Assembly (NCBI GenBank): GCA_022801435.1
Contig: JAAWSG010000006.1
Location: 1 to 61,606, forward strand
DNA length: 61,606 nt
Reading direction: 5' to 3'
Origin: Lawsonibacter sp.
GTDB taxonomy: Bacteria > Bacillota > Clostridia > Oscillospirales > Oscillospiraceae
Both the position numbers and the translations under genes were made by a program. The notes beneath the pieces were generated by a model, which worked only from the letters and a program-made list of their open reading frames with translations, had not been told where the DNA came from and did not search any database. Positions 60,708 through 61,606 of this stretch are shown here, one piece after another. Numbering within the stretch: position 1 is the first letter of the stretch; each line of letters begins with the position of its first letter.

Positions 60708-61606
60708 ATGAAAAAAAGAATCTTTTCCCTCGCGCTGGCCCTGGTGATGTGCCTGGGCCTTCTGCCCACAACGGCCCTGGCGGCAGAGACAAGCCTCCCC
60801 GACTGGTATTTCCTGTTCGTCATTTGTAAAAATGTGGATGCTGACTGCGATAACGGGAAGGGTGTGGTAACCCATACAACCTATTCCATGACCCAGGAGG
60901 AAATCGACACCTACCGGGACAACGCCAAATCGTTTGAAGCATTTATGACGGGGACCGGGGTGATGCGCGCCCATGTAGATGTTGTGGAAATTGACACGGT
61001 TGTCACAGAATTAGAAGACAGCAGCTCCGGGTCATGCCTTTCGGACGCACAGGTAGCCTCTCTTCTGGATGGCCGGGTTGATCTGGACCGGTATGACCAT
61101 GTAACCAGCATTATCAGTTTGAATGTCGGCACAAGCTATGTGGGACTGGGCGGTTCCTACGATAAGAATGGTACTGGCTATTCAAGAATCAACGCCATAA
61201 ACTGGGAGTATTGTCAAAAGCATTTTGTTCCTGGAAGTACTCCTTGGACAATGCAGGTATATGTCCATGAGTTTCTGCATTTTATGGAGCACATGACCAA
61301 GAAATGGGGCGGAGGATTCAATCTGCATGACATCAGAAGCAACCACTACACCCCCGATACGGACAACGGAAAAGAATGTTACACGGCCATTATGCAAGAC
61401 CGAGCCATAGGTGATGCCGGAACCGGTGTTCTCTCCGTCACCTGGCAGTATCCGCCCCATGTGCTGCGGACCATGACGGAGCTGACGGTTCCCTCCAGCG
61501 TGACCAGCATTATGGATCAAGCCCTTTGGGGTCGAAAGAAGTTGACCAGAGTGACCATCCCTGTCAGTTTGACCAGCATCGGATACGCCGCCTTTTGGGA
61601 TACCGG
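60708..61606 (+). CDS. secreted HExxH putative metalloprotease with BspA-type LRR, 3' cut by window
   Basis: 299 residues are visible; the frame runs off the end. Signal peptide MKKRIFSLALALVMCLGLL then PTTALAAE with cleavage near Ala-Leu-Ala-Ala. The zinc motif is HEFLH (H187, E188, H191) in QVYVHEFLHFMEHM, preceded by ITVINWEY-like AINWEYCQKH. From about residue 258 come LRR_5 repeats: ELTVPSSVTSIMDQALWG and LTRVTIPVSLTSIGYAAF. Base use is more AT-rich than neighbours, suggesting transfer or loose selection. The ribosome site is aaagga. Proteolytic activity is inferred from the motif alone. Confidence 0.75.
   Translation, partial: MKKRIFSLALALVMCLGLLPTTALAAETSLPDWYFLFVICKNVDADCDNGKGVVTHTTYSMTQEEIDTYRDNAKSFEAFMTGTGVMRAHVDVVEIDTVVTELEDSSSGSCLSDAQVASLLDGRVDLDRYDHVTSIISLNVGTSYVGLGGSYDKNGTGYSRINAINWEYCQKHFVPGSTPWTMQVYVHEFLHFMEHMTKKWGGGFNLHDIRSNHYTPDTDNGKECYTAIMQDRAIGDAGTGVLSVTWQYPPHVLRTMTELTVPSSVTSIMDQALWGRKKLTRVTIPVSLTSIGYAAFWDT

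Overview
This window is a high-GC, Gram-positive chromosomal segment. Its gene content and order (yicC-remA-gmk-rpoZ-priA, def-fmt-rsmB-rlmN-prpC-prkC-rsgA, cdaA-cdaR, rnfCDGEAB, rex, addB/addA, SLH proteins, DUF4364, DUF5685, DUF6688) point to an anaerobic Clostridia, most likely an Oscillospiraceae relative of Flavonifractor, Lawsonibacter or Intestinimonas. The genus is an inference from gene content and GC only. Most of the DNA is ordinary housekeeping; GC is so high that long open frames appear antisense to nearly every real gene.

Layout. 1-549: two tandem units of a holin-like type I toxin, each with a convergent antisense RNA driven by a consensus promoter. 550-2202: a structured leader, then DUF3343 and a cysteine-desulfurase-family enzyme, closed by a terminator. 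2319-6433: own promoter, c-di-AMP synthase CdaA and regulator CdaR, an RseC-like redox protein, DUF5685 and a J-domain/TPR protein. 6458-11100: yicC, remA, gmk, rpoZ, priA, with a phased array of DnaA-box-like 9-mers between gmk and rpoZ. 11211-21736: def, fmt, rsmB, rlmN, prpC, prkC, rsgA, a DUF6688 membrane protein, rex and an SLH protein, many overlapping by 1 to 14 bases. 21842-21997: a 51-residue cysteine-rich microprotein. 22079-27233: promoter, complete Rnf operon and terminator.

27290-29619 (minus): a ferredoxin-domain aldo/keto reductase and a RodA/FtsW-type protein. 29735-43243 (plus): tsaE, tsaB, upp, purB, an AI-2E permease, addB, then three metabolic genes before addA. 43317-44333 (minus): a PPOX flavoprotein and DUF4364. 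44558-45406 (plus): a coat-like Cys-rich protein. 45484-47491 (minus): cls and yfcE. 47555-48580 (plus): three small proteins of unknown function. 48577-52709 (minus): trpS, a TagO/WecA enzyme, UDP-GlcNAc 2-epimerase and a membrane-anchored protein. 52853-60263: GIY-YIG protein, a large unknown membrane protein, an unknown 224-residue protein divergent from gltX, gltX, an ornithine-cyclodeaminase-like enzyme, an RlmA-like methyltransferase and nth. 60383-61606: a promoter, a roughly 290-base structured leader and the start of a secreted HExxH protein with BspA-type leucine-rich repeats, cut by the window edge.

Themes. Envelope and signalling: c-di-AMP, PrkC/PrpC, RodA, Cls, and the TagO/2-epimerase pair making polymer precursors. 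Redox and energy: the Rex NADH sensor lies just upstream of the NADH:ferredoxin Rnf pump, and an RseC-like protein sits near cdaAR. RNA and translation quality: tRNA synthetases, rRNA methyltransferases, TsaE/TsaB, Def/Fmt. The least explained signals are the fold-back structure of the toxin transcript, the DnaA-box array, the two long leaders, the Cys-rich microprotein and the edge HExxH protein.
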